A stretch of DNA of 64,000 nucleotides from Spirochaetia bacterium. GTDB lineage: Bacteria > Spirochaetota > Spirochaetia > Treponematales > Breznakiellaceae. The first letter of the stretch is position 1; each line of letters begins with the position of its first letter. A program made the translations under genes and the position numbers. Where the stretch lies: positions 19,357 to 83,356 of the forward strand of contig BNUX01000001.1 in assembly GCA_025997675.1 (NCBI GenBank), in the 5' to 3' direction. The notes beneath the pieces are model-generated. The model made no database searches, had not been told where the DNA came from, and saw nothing but the letters and a program-made list of their open reading frames with translations. Below are positions 16,795 through 24,889 of the stretch, piece after piece.

Positions 16795-16823
16795 TTCACA
16801 CGCATCAATTTTTATGCTATAGT
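16795..16823 (+). promoter_or_regulatory. Sigma70-type promoter of carD
   Basis: TTCACA (16795-16800), a 17-bp spacer and TATAGT (16818-16823), with TGC before the -10 giving an extended -10. The expected transcription start, 7-8 nt downstream of the -10, falls at about 16830-16831, directly before the carD ATG at 16832, so the transcript would be leaderless or almost so. Confidence 0.6.
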
Positions 16824-16831
16824 GACAGGCA

Positions 16832-17335
16832 ATGAATAATACAGCCGAAGGGACATTTCAGGTCGAAGAGAAAGTGGTGTACCCCAGCCAGGGGGTTGGG
16901 GTCATCCGTGCAATCAAGGAAAAGGACTTTAAGAATGAGAAGATTCCTTACTATGATATATACCTTGAAGTGTCGGATATGACCATCATGGTCCCGGTGG
17001 ATAAGGCGAAAACACTGGGAATTCGGGCTATTGTTCCCAAGGAAGAAGCTCAAAGAGCCCTGGAACTGATCAGCGACGAATATGAACCCATACCGTCGGA
17101 TTGGAAACTCCGGTATCAGATGAATCTGGACTTATTGAAGAAGGGCAGCGTCATGGATATTGCCTCCATAGTCCGCTCCCTCTATCACCGGAGTAAGGTC
17201 AAGGAGCTGCCCATCCTGGAACGGAAGCTCTACGATTCCGCCCTAAAATTGCTGGTGGACGAGGTTTCCTTCTCCCTCCACAAGCCCAAGGACGAGGTGG
17301 AAGCCATGATTTTTGCCCGTCTGGAATCCAAGTAG
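16832..17335 (+). CDS. carD: CarD/CdnL-family transcription regulator
   Basis: A 167-aa protein with an N-terminal RNA-polymerase-interacting Tudor-like domain (FQVEEKVVYPSQGVGVI, YYDIYLEVSDMTIMVPVDKA) and a C-terminal helical DNA-binding domain (RSLYHRSKVKELPILERKLYDSALKLLVDEVS). CarD stabilises promoter open complexes through the polymerase beta subunit. It stands 9 bp before ispD, as in many treponemes. The only ribosome-site candidate is weak and the promoter abuts the ATG. Confidence 0.93.
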   Translation: MNNTAEGTFQVEEKVVYPSQGVGVIRAIKEKDFKNEKIPYYDIYLEVSDMTIMVPVDKAKTLGIRAIVPKEEAQRALELISDEYEPIPSDWKLRYQMNLDLLKKGSVMDIASIVRSLYHRSKVKELPILERKLYDSALKLLVDEVSFSLHKPKDEVEAMIFARLESK

Positions 17336-17344
17336 CTACCCATC

Positions 17345-18112
17345 GTGGATGAGGCAGTTGCCATAGCACAAACCGCTATAGCGGTAATCATCACCGCCGC
17401 CGGTTCTTCCAGCCGCATGGGGAGGGGTATAAAGAAGGAGTACCGCCCCCTGGGGTCCGGAATCAATGACGCCGATGGGCGTCCCCTGACCGTTCTGGGG
17501 GCTGCGGTCAGCGCCTTTGCCGCCAATCCCCGTATTGGGACTATCGTCATCACCATTCCCCATAACGTTGCGTCCGCCGAAGCCGATGCCCGTGCCGCCC
17601 TGCCCCTCTCCCTCCTTATGTCAGGGAAGGCGTCCCGTTTTCTCTTTGTCCCCGGGGGCTCCACCCGCCGCGCCTCGGTCCACCAGGCCCTGGCCCTGCT
17701 TTCCGCCTATTCTCCCGACTATGTGCTCATCCATGACGGAAGCCGGCCCTGGGTAGACGGCCTGCTCATTGAGCGGACCATTGACGCCCTCCGGCGGAGC
17801 CGGGCGGTGGTCCCCCTGCTTCCCCTGACCGAAAATCCCAAGGAATTTGACGAAGCGGGCTTTGTAATCCGGCATCTCCGGCACGCCTCTGTGGGTACCT
17901 CCCAGACTCCCCAGGGGTTCGCCTTTCCGGAAATACTCCGGGCCCACGGTTTGGCGGCGGAACGGGAACGGCGGGAATACTACGATTATGTCGATGACGC
18001 GGAAGTGTGGGGGGAATTCATCGGGCCCGTGGCGACGGTGGAGGGGTCTCTGAAGAATAAAAAGATTACCCTTCCGGAGGATCTAAAAGACCCGGAGGGT
18101 CTTCGTGATTAG
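17345..18112 (+). CDS. ispD: 2-C-methyl-D-erythritol 4-phosphate cytidylyltransferase
   Basis: The third enzyme of the MEP isoprenoid pathway, joining CTP and MEP. The 255-aa protein shows the nucleotide-binding start AVIITAAGSSSRMG with the catalytic Arg and Lys (SRMGRGIKKEYRPL), VLIHDGSRPWV, TQTPQGF and the C-terminal DDAEVWGE segment. It begins with GTG, and an acidic insertion (GSGINDADGRPL) follows the active-site loop. It overlaps ispF by 8 nt, a common pairing. Confidence 0.93.
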   Translation: MDEAVAIAQTAIAVIITAAGSSSRMGRGIKKEYRPLGSGINDADGRPLTVLGAAVSAFAANPRIGTIVITIPHNVASAEADARAALPLSLLMSGKASRFLFVPGGSTRRASVHQALALLSAYSPDYVLIHDGSRPWVDGLLIERTIDALRRSRAVVPLLPLTENPKEFDEAGFVIRHLRHASVGTSQTPQGFAFPEILRAHGLAAERERREYYDYVDDAEVWGEFIGPVATVEGSLKNKKITLPEDLKDPEGLRD

Positions 18113-18578
18113 GGTTGGGTTGGGACGGGATGTACACCGGCTGGTCGAGGGACGGCGGTTTTTGTTAGGCGGCGTGGCAATTCCCTCCGATAAGGGGGAG
18201 ATGGGACATTCCGACGGGGATGTTTTGGCCCACGCGGTTATAGACGCCTTTTTGGGAGCCGCCGGTTTGGGGGACATTGGGGAACTGTTCCCCCCTTCCG
18301 ATCCGAAGTGGCGAGACGCGGACTCCATGAAACTTTTGAAGGCGGCCTGGGACACGGTGCGGGATGCGGGATGGCGTCTTTCAAACCTGGACTGCGTGGT
18401 GAGCGCGGAGAAGCCGAAGCTCCTTCCCTACCGCGGGGACATACGGGTATCCCTGGCGCAGGCGCTGGGGGTACCCCCCGGGGCGATTTTTGTAAAGGGA
18501 AAAACCGGCGAGGGTTTAGGCAGTATTGGTGAGGGGCTGGCGGTGGAAGCCCTGGCGGTTTGTTTGCTGGAACGATAG
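18105..18578 (+). CDS. ispF: 2-C-methyl-D-erythritol 2,4-cyclodiphosphate synthase
   Basis: The fifth MEP-pathway enzyme. The 157-aa protein has the zinc site DVHRL and HSDGDVLAHAVIDAFLGA, the DIGELFPPSDPKW loop and the AEKPKLLPY segment; residues near IFVKGKTGEGLGSIGEG complete the family pattern. It starts with GTG and overlaps ispD. It is a homotrimer in all characterised members. Together the two genes indicate the non-mevalonate route. Confidence 0.95.
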   Translation: MIRVGLGRDVHRLVEGRRFLLGGVAIPSDKGEMGHSDGDVLAHAVIDAFLGAAGLGDIGELFPPSDPKWRDADSMKLLKAAWDTVRDAGWRLSNLDCVVSAEKPKLLPYRGDIRVSLAQALGVPPGAIFVKGKTGEGLGSIGEGLAVEALAVCLLER

Positions 18579-18587
18579 GCGGGGGAT

Positions 18588-19259
18588 ATGGCGAAAAACA
18601 AAACTTCAAACTGGGACGGCATAGTTACGGCCCTGGAAAAATGGCGGAAGGCGGATGACGGGGACCCTTCGGTAAGCACCGTGGCGGAACGATACCGCCA
18701 GGACCCTTGGGCGGTGCTGGCCTCCACCATCCTCAGCTTGCGTACCAAGGACGAGGTAACCCTGGTCCGTTCCCAGGCGCTCCTGGAAAAAGCTCCCACC
18801 GCAGAGGCGCTCCTGACCTTGCCGGTGGAGGAAATCGAGAAGCTCGTCTACCCGGTGGGGTTCTACCGGACCAAGGCGCAGAACCTGAAAAAAATTGCCG
18901 CCATCATCATGGAAACGTATCAGGGAGAGGTTCCCGCAAATCTGGACCTCCTCCTTGCCATGCCGGGGGTGGGGAGAAAAACCGCCAACCTGGTGCTTAC
19001 CGAAGCCTTCGACATGGATGGGATCTGCGTGGACGTCCATGTACACAGGATTACTAACCGGCTGGGGGTTTTACAATCGAAAACCCCCGAAGAAACAGAA
19101 ATGATACTGCGGGAAATACTACCGAAAGAATACTGGAAACGGATAAATATACTGCTGGTACTCTACGGCCAGCGGGTTTGCCGGCCAGTGTCCCCCTTCT
19201 GCTCACGCTGCGTGATGCCGGAACACTGCCGTCGGGTGGGAGTAGACCGGGAACGGTAA
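18588..19259 (+). CDS. nth: Endonuclease III (DNA glycosylase/AP lyase)
   Basis: A base-excision repair enzyme that removes oxidised pyrimidines. The 223-aa protein has the helix-hairpin-helix LLAMPGVGRKTANLVL with catalytic Lys131, catalytic Asp149 in CVDVHVHR and a C-terminal 4Fe-4S loop of spacing Cys-X6-Cys-X2-Cys-X5-Cys (CRPVSPFCSRCVMPEHC). The usual Gln of the SQT motif that fills the gap left by the flipped base is replaced by Arg (ILSLRTKDEVT). It is the last gene of the carD-ispD-ispF-nth run. Confidence 0.93.
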   Translation: MAKNKTSNWDGIVTALEKWRKADDGDPSVSTVAERYRQDPWAVLASTILSLRTKDEVTLVRSQALLEKAPTAEALLTLPVEEIEKLVYPVGFYRTKAQNLKKIAAIIMETYQGEVPANLDLLLAMPGVGRKTANLVLTEAFDMDGICVDVHVHRITNRLGVLQSKTPEETEMILREILPKEYWKRINILLVLYGQRVCRPVSPFCSRCVMPEHCRRVGVDRER

Positions 19260-19273
19260 GTACCGGGGCCGTG

Positions 19274-22200
19274 TTATATCTTCGATCCCATCTCCAGAAT
19301 AAGCTCCACCTCGCCCACAGAAAGTTTTACGGTACGGGCGATTTCTTCCATGGTCCAGCCGGACTGCTTCAGCTTAATCACCGTTTCCCGTTGACCGATG
19401 GCGGGAGCTCCCCGTTCTTTAATCCGCTTACCCGGTTCATCCTTGAGAATTTCGCTGAAAACCCTGAACTGTTTGTTGATCTCCTCAAACCGGGTTTCCG
19501 CCTTGGCCAGGGATTCACGGACGGTTTGCAGCTTCTCCATACGGGCCTCAACGGAGCTTAGAAGGCCGTTCAGGGAAGAAACCTTTTCAACCGCCTCCGC
19601 CGCCTTGGCATTATCCACCGTTAGTTTTTCCACCGATGTACGGAGATCTTCCTGCCCATCCAGGAGGCGCTGCATTTCCCCGTGAATCTTCTGCATCGCC
19701 CGTTCCGCTTCCTTGAGGGCCTTGAAATTATCATCTATGCCGGCATTCGTTTCCTCCAGGGTCTGGTTCTTCTTTTCTATCCGCACTTCCCGCTCCTCCG
19801 CATCCGTAAGAGCATCCTCCAGACGGCGTATCTGCACCTGGACCGCCTGGAGGGTGTCATCCGAGGTGGTAACTTCGGCAAGCTTTTCCTTTACCGATTG
19901 GGAAGTCTGGAGCAGCCGGTTAAAGTCGGTCTCCATCAGCTCAATACGCCGCTTCTCCGACTGGAAGGCCACCATCTTGGCGTCCACCTCTTCCTCCAGT
20001 CGCTTGATCCTGACAAACTTTGCTTCCAGATCCGCCGCTTCGGTGCGGCGCTGATCCAGACCGTCAAGGTCTCCCCGGAAATCCTCGATCTTCCGCTCCA
20101 GGGATGACTTCAATTCATCCGCCCGATCAAAGAGCTTGGTCTGGGCAATAAATTCCTTGATGTGCCGGTCCGCGTCCCTGACCGACTGCTCCAGCAGTCT
20201 GGCCTGTTCATCGGTGTGGGCAAAGGCATCGGTTCTTTGGGCCGCCGTTTCTTCCCGGAGATTCTCGATAGCGGAACGGAGCGCGGTAAGCCGGTCCTCG
20301 TTCTCCACCCCAAGTTCCCGGATCTTCCGGCGAAATTCCTCCACCGATGCATCCATATCCCGCATCTGGCCTGAAAACTTGGTCTGCCATTCCTCAATGT
20401 TCCGCCGGGATTCATCCAAGAGTCCCCCGAATTCCCCGCTGCGGAATTCCACCTGGGCGGCAATCTTCCTGAGATCCTCGCCAATCTCCCGCTCCTGCTG
20501 TTTAAGGGTTTCCGCCATGGAAAGATTGAAACGGCCAAGCTCGGCCTTAACCGCAGATTCCGCCGTTTCCCGGGCTTCCGCCAGGTTCGCGTCAAGCTGA
20601 TCCTTGAGTATCCCCAGGGATCCATCCGCCTGAACCATCTGGTTCCGTATCCCCTCCTCAAAAGCGCCGGCCTCGGCCTTGAGATGTTCCAATTCAGAAA
20701 CCAGCCGGGCATCCTCGTCGGCAAACTGACGTTTCAACGCCTCCCCAAAGGTATTTTCCAGCTTCCGGCGTTCCTCACGGGATGTTTCCGCCAGTTCCGC
20801 CAGTTCCAGAGCCAGACCGTCCTTCCATTTGTTAAGCCGGGCATCAAATTCCTCCCGCCGGCGGAAAAGGTCTGCGGAAAACTCGTCCTCAAAGACCTTG
20901 AGTTTACCCGCCACCGTATCGTAGGACTGTTCCTTAAGCCGGCTTAGTTCCTTCTCCACCCCGGCAATATCTCCCCTGAGGGCATCCAGGCCGGCGGCAA
21001 ATTCCGCAAAGGCCGCATTCCGGGCATTGGCGGATTCCTGCTCAAACCGGGCGAAGTCTCCCCGCACCCGGTTTTCCGTCTCCGCCATGTACCGGCGCAA
21101 TGTTTCATCCAGCTTAGCCGAATCATCCGCCAGGGCTCCCAGGCGCTCAAATTCCCGGGCCTGGGCCTCACGGTATTCCCCAAGCCTGGCGTCCGCCGCT
21201 AAGAGGGCCTTCTCGCCTTCTTCCTCAATGGTCTCCGAAAGCCGCTTCGTCATCTGGAAAACCGCATCGGTGGTCTGGCCGTCCAATTCCCTAAGCCGCC
21301 CCTCTAATTCTTTTACCGCAAACTCTATCCCCCGGACCTCGGTATTTTTCTGGTCTAGTATCTTTTCCCAATCCGTCAAGGCCTTTTGGCCTTCCGCTTT
21401 AATGGTCTCGGACAGTTTCCGGCTCATCTGGGCAACCGCATCGGTGGTCTGACCATCCAGGGTGCTTAGCCGCCCCTCCAGTTCTTTTACTTCGGTATTT
21501 GTCTGGTTTAGCATGGTTCCCCAGGCTTCCCGGTTGTCCCGGATTTGGAGTTCTATTTCCGCTTGATCCACCTTCCACCCTTCCTGGGAGACCCGGAGTT
21601 TTTCCTCCACCAGGGTCTTCAAGCTCTGAACCCGTTCCACGGCCTGTTCCCGGAGCGTAACCAGGGCGGCCTCTTCCATTTTATCCGCCCGTTGCGCCGC
21701 CTGCTCCACCGCATCCTGCAAGGTCTTTTCGACGATCCCCATGTCCCGGGCAAGGCTTGCCGCCCGTTCCTGTTCCATCCGGGTTATCGCCTCCCGGTGG
21801 TCCTCCACCCGGCGTTCAATGGTTTCCGCCGTAGCCTGGAGGTCGGATACGGTGGATTCCACCGCCGCTATCATGGAAGCCGAAATCTTTTCCAGGGATA
21901 GGGCGTTTTCCTCTTCAAACCGCAGTTCCAGCCCCGCAAAGCCCTTCTCCACAGAAGAAAGCTTTTCCTTAGCTTCGACCACCCGCTTCCCCACCCCCTC
22001 CACAAAGGGGGACTCTTCCTGGATACGAGCCAGATTTTCCTGGACCCGCACCGTCATGCGAACCAGTTCCCCCAGGGTGGAATCGTAGGTTTTTATTTTT
22101 TCATTAAGATCCGCCACGGTAGCGATCTTGGCGGCCATAGCTTCATCACTAAGCTGGAGCCGGTTCATCAGTTCTTTGGCCTGTTTCTGGCGGACATCCA

Positions 22201-22390
22201 GGGCCACCCCGTAATCATGGACGGCTGCCGCTTTCTGATCCACAAACACCGTCAGTTCTTCCTTAAGATGATCTCCGTACTTGCGCAATTTCTCCAGAGG
22301 ACGGTTATTCCTGTCGGACTTGCGAAAGAGGATGAGCGTCAGGGCAACGATACCGAGGGTTAAAAGATTTCCAATCGTAAAAAAGCTCAT
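19274..22390 (-). CDS. SpiroCoCo-type membrane-anchored giant coiled-coil protein
   Basis: A 1038-aa protein with one N-terminal membrane segment (residues about 4-22, TIGNLLTLGIVALTLILF), then nearly 950 residues of Glu/Lys/Arg-rich heptads, and a small C-terminal helix-turn-helix (LKQSGWTMEEIARTVKLSVGEVELIL). It contains an internal duplication (KELEGRLSTLDGQTTDAV and KELEGRLRELDGQTTDAV). Spirochaete-restricted coiled-coil proteins of this layout are known and thought to be structural. It is convergent with nth, 14 bp apart, and begins 6 bp after the end of the HAD gene. Confidence 0.85.
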   Translation of the reverse strand: MSFFTIGNLLTLGIVALTLILFRKSDRNNRPLEKLRKYGDHLKEELTVFVDQKAAAVHDYGVALDVRQKQAKELMNRLQLSDEAMAAKIATVADLNEKIKTYDSTLGELVRMTVRVQENLARIQEESPFVEGVGKRVVEAKEKLSSVEKGFAGLELRFEEENALSLEKISASMIAAVESTVSDLQATAETIERRVEDHREAITRMEQERAASLARDMGIVEKTLQDAVEQAAQRADKMEEAALVTLREQAVERVQSLKTLVEEKLRVSQEGWKVDQAEIELQIRDNREAWGTMLNQTNTEVKELEGRLSTLDGQTTDAVAQMSRKLSETIKAEGQKALTDWEKILDQKNTEVRGIEFAVKELEGRLRELDGQTTDAVFQMTKRLSETIEEEGEKALLAADARLGEYREAQAREFERLGALADDSAKLDETLRRYMAETENRVRGDFARFEQESANARNAAFAEFAAGLDALRGDIAGVEKELSRLKEQSYDTVAGKLKVFEDEFSADLFRRREEFDARLNKWKDGLALELAELAETSREERRKLENTFGEALKRQFADEDARLVSELEHLKAEAGAFEEGIRNQMVQADGSLGILKDQLDANLAEARETAESAVKAELGRFNLSMAETLKQQEREIGEDLRKIAAQVEFRSGEFGGLLDESRRNIEEWQTKFSGQMRDMDASVEEFRRKIRELGVENEDRLTALRSAIENLREETAAQRTDAFAHTDEQARLLEQSVRDADRHIKEFIAQTKLFDRADELKSSLERKIEDFRGDLDGLDQRRTEAADLEAKFVRIKRLEEEVDAKMVAFQSEKRRIELMETDFNRLLQTSQSVKEKLAEVTTSDDTLQAVQVQIRRLEDALTDAEEREVRIEKKNQTLEETNAGIDDNFKALKEAERAMQKIHGEMQRLLDGQEDLRTSVEKLTVDNAKAAEAVEKVSSLNGLLSSVEARMEKLQTVRESLAKAETRFEEINKQFRVFSEILKDEPGKRIKERGAPAIGQRETVIKLKQSGWTMEEIARTVKLSVGEVELILEMGSKI

Positions 22391-22396
22391 GTGGTT

Positions 22397-23065
22397 CTAA
22401 TTTAGCACAAATGCGCGTAATTGGCGATAGTCGGAAAAGACAAAATCCGCATTACCCGTATTCCGGCGACGGCGGCCCAGGGGACCCACCACCAGGGCGG
22501 CCTTCATCCCCTGCTGCTTCGCCCCGATGATATCGTAGGAAACGCTGTTTCCCACATAGAGTATCTGTTCAGGGGGCAGGGCCATACATCGGGCCAGTTC
22601 CCGGAAGGGAGCCGGGTCCGGCTTCAGGCGGTTGGTATGTTCCGAGCAGATCACCGTATCCCAGTATCCGTCCAAGCCAAGGTACTTTAGCTTTTGTTCG
22701 GCGGGAAAGTCCGAAAGAAGCCCCAGAGAAAGCCCTGAGGACTTGAAGGCGGAGAGGGTTTCCCGAACATGGGGATAGGGCTTTACCTTCTTAAACAGGG
22801 GTTCCCAGCCCCGGTAGATGAGCTGTTCCGTCCGGCCCTTAACCAAAGCCCCATCCCGTTTCAGGATTTCCCCCATCAGCAGCGCTTGAAGGTCGTAAAA
22901 ATTGCCATCCCGGAAGGTCTTTCTCAAATTAGTCCGGGCCTTGCTAAAAGCCAGGAGATACCGCCATTCCTTGAGTACAAAGGGGATGAGCCGCACATAA
23001 AACCGGTAATTCGGGTAAAAGGTTCCGTCCAAGTCGAAGGCAAGCCCTCGGATATCCTCTCGCAT
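22397..23065 (-). CDS. HAD-superfamily hydrolase (phosphatase)
   Basis: A 222-aa protein with HAD motif I GLAFDLDGTFYPN (nucleophile and acid Asp), motif II LLSDF, motif III Lys in NRLKPDPAPF and motif IV YVGNSVSYDIIGA. The helical cap between residues 20 and 100 is of the phosphoglycolate-phosphatase type. The Asp in the last motif is shifted relative to GDxxxD in typical members (GNSVSYD). The substrate cannot be predicted. It lies between the SpiroCoCo gene and a secreted protein gene in one run. Confidence 0.88.
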   Translation of the reverse strand: MREDIRGLAFDLDGTFYPNYRFYVRLIPFVLKEWRYLLAFSKARTNLRKTFRDGNFYDLQALLMGEILKRDGALVKGRTEQLIYRGWEPLFKKVKPYPHVRETLSAFKSSGLSLGLLSDFPAEQKLKYLGLDGYWDTVICSEHTNRLKPDPAPFRELARCMALPPEQILYVGNSVSYDIIGAKQQGMKAALVVGPLGRRRRNTGNADFVFSDYRQLRAFVLN

Positions 23066-23077
23066 AGTTTCTTTATA

Positions 23078-24439
23078 CTATGGATCAAAGGTAATTTCTA
23101 TAGGGATACGGACCAAATTAACATAGTGATCCCTTGAATACCGGGTTTTAAAGGTATCAAACAGGGTTTCCTCGGCGCTTTCAAACAGGGCAATACGGAA
23201 AAAGCCGCCTTCGGTAAAATAGGGGACCAGCACCGCCACATGGAAATGCTTCCGCATCCGGGGGCGACCCCGGGGGTTGTCATCCGTGGCGGGGTCCCCC
23301 ATTTCGGTATTCACCGAGGCGAGGTAGATCCGGCCCGGCTCATCAATGGCCAGGGTATAGAGCAGGGGATGGATGCCCTCAATGCCGAAGCCCGCATCGG
23401 TAAGGTAGCCCGGGAAGGATGTGGGACCTATTCGGTCCCCGGCCACCGAGCCCTGTCTATCCCGGCGTATCACCGCAGAAAAGGGGGCGTCCCGAACCTC
23501 AATCTCCGCCAATTCCCCAAAGGTGGGTGTGCGAAGGACCCTCCCCGCAATGGACGCCAGATTCCGGGTCCAGTCCAGGCCGAAGAAGGGGTCCTTCAAG
23601 TTCTCCCAGGGCGCGGTAAACCCGGACCCCCTATCCCCGAATGGCGCTTTGAGGGGGGGAATGGAAAGCCGCCGTCCGGTAACCGGCCTGAGTATGCCGT
23701 CCACCACCCATTTGGCGAACCCGGAGCAGTTAAGCCCGGGAGCTATGTGCTGGGGCGCCAAATCGTCGATAAACACATACTCGCCATTTTCGTCCAGGGC
23801 GCCGTCATCCTGGAATTGCATCGGAAGCCGCTTCCGGACTTCGCCGATAAATCTCCGGACATCCCGGTAGGAATCCGGCTGGGGTTCAAAGTAGCGGAGG
23901 GGAAATTTATCTTTTGCCACGGCCAGGACTTCCTCCAGGGGCAGCGTCAGGAGCCGCTCAAAGGGGATGGGCAGGGGCAGGGCGTTGACCACATAGGCAT
24001 TGTAGATCACCACATCCATCACGCACTTGTCTGCGGCGGAAAAGGGCCTGAACTGGACATAGGCATTGAAATCACTCCGGGGGAAAATCCGTATCCGCAG
24101 GGCCTGACCATCCTCCATCCGGCGGGTCAGCACCCAGGAGCCCTGGGCATACCCGGGAAATGCGCCGTTCAACTCCCTGGCCAGGATGATCATAAACTCC
24201 TCTCCCGCCGCCTCGGTCCGCACTTCCACCCGTCCGCCCCCGGGCAAGGTTTGGAGCGGCAGCACCTGGTTCAGCACCGTTCCCGGTCTCCCCTTAAACC
24301 AGGAATCCACCAGGGAGGCGCGCAGGGACGAATCGTCGGGGATGCGCCGGATGGGCAGGTCCAGGGCGGAGAGGGGGACGAAGGCAGCCAGGAAGATGAG
24401 GAAAAGGGTTATCAGGCGCGAAAATCCAGGAACACTCAT
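23078..24439 (-). CDS. Secreted protein of unknown function with an NlpC/P60-like CSGF motif
   Basis: 453 aa from the ATG at 24439. It has a signal peptide (RLITLFLIFLAAFVPLSALD). No family is recognised with certainty. The segment HIAPGLNCSGFAKWVVDG recalls the catalytic CSGF of NlpC/P60 cysteine peptidases, and a later HFHVAVLVPYF could supply the His, but the spacing (more than 150 residues) is not typical. It may act in the periplasm or outer envelope. An upstream in-frame extension overlapping the arfB-like gene looks non-coding. Confidence 0.65.
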   Translation of the reverse strand: MSVPGFSRLITLFLIFLAAFVPLSALDLPIRRIPDDSSLRASLVDSWFKGRPGTVLNQVLPLQTLPGGGRVEVRTEAAGEEFMIILARELNGAFPGYAQGSWVLTRRMEDGQALRIRIFPRSDFNAYVQFRPFSAADKCVMDVVIYNAYVVNALPLPIPFERLLTLPLEEVLAVAKDKFPLRYFEPQPDSYRDVRRFIGEVRKRLPMQFQDDGALDENGEYVFIDDLAPQHIAPGLNCSGFAKWVVDGILRPVTGRRLSIPPLKAPFGDRGSGFTAPWENLKDPFFGLDWTRNLASIAGRVLRTPTFGELAEIEVRDAPFSAVIRRDRQGSVAGDRIGPTSFPGYLTDAGFGIEGIHPLLYTLAIDEPGRIYLASVNTEMGDPATDDNPRGRPRMRKHFHVAVLVPYFTEGGFFRIALFESAEETLFDTFKTRYSRDHYVNLVRIPIEITFDP

Positions 24440-24470
24440 ACTCGTTTCCAGTATCGGCAAATTTTTGAAC

Positions 24471-24887
24471 CTACTCCAGCCCCGGTCGCTGCCGCTCCTG
24501 CTTTTTCCGCCCATGCAGATGCTTGGCCTTTAGCCGCTGTTCCCGGCCGGCACGGCTTGGCTTGGTGGGCCGCCTGAGTTTGGGAAGCCGGGCCGCAACG
24601 GTGATCAGGGCTTCCAGCCGGGAAAGGCCCCGCTCCAGGTTGGTCCGCTGGGACCGCTCTTCGCTGGAGGCAATGACAATTTCACCGGACTCGGAAATCC
24701 TTGACGAAAGGGTACTCCGCAGGCGGGCCATCTCCGTTTCCGTTAGCCCCGCCAAATCATCCGGACGCAGCCGGAGGGTAACCTTGGTGTTCACCTTGTT
24801 AACGTTCTGTCCGCCGGGACCGCCGGAACGGGAGAAGCTTGCTTCGGCAGCGATACGGATTGACTTTCGGAGGAGGACCTGGTCCAT
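24471..24887 (-). CDS. arfB: ArfB-like peptidyl-tRNA hydrolase (ribosome rescue)
   Basis: A 138-aa release-factor-like protein with the catalytic motif GGPGGQNVNKV, FSRSGGPGG before it and a very basic C-terminal tail (RLPKLRRPTKPSRAGREQRLKAKHLHGRKKQERQR) that enters the empty mRNA channel of stalled ribosomes. It lacks the codon-recognition domains of RF1/RF2. The ATG at 24887 lies 2 bp after the TonB-receptor gene; a GTG 15 nt earlier is possible. Confidence 0.93.
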   Translation of the reverse strand: MDQVLLRKSIRIAAEASFSRSGGPGGQNVNKVNTKVTLRLRPDDLAGLTETEMARLRSTLSSRISESGEIVIASSEERSQRTNLERGLSRLEALITVAARLPKLRRPTKPSRAGREQRLKAKHLHGRKKQERQRPGLE

Positions 24888-24889
24888 TC

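Noticed and set aside
23240-24577. 445-codon plus-strand frame across the secreted protein gene
   Set aside because: Antisense shadow rich in Gly, Pro and His without motifs; the minus strand has a signal peptide and a proper start.
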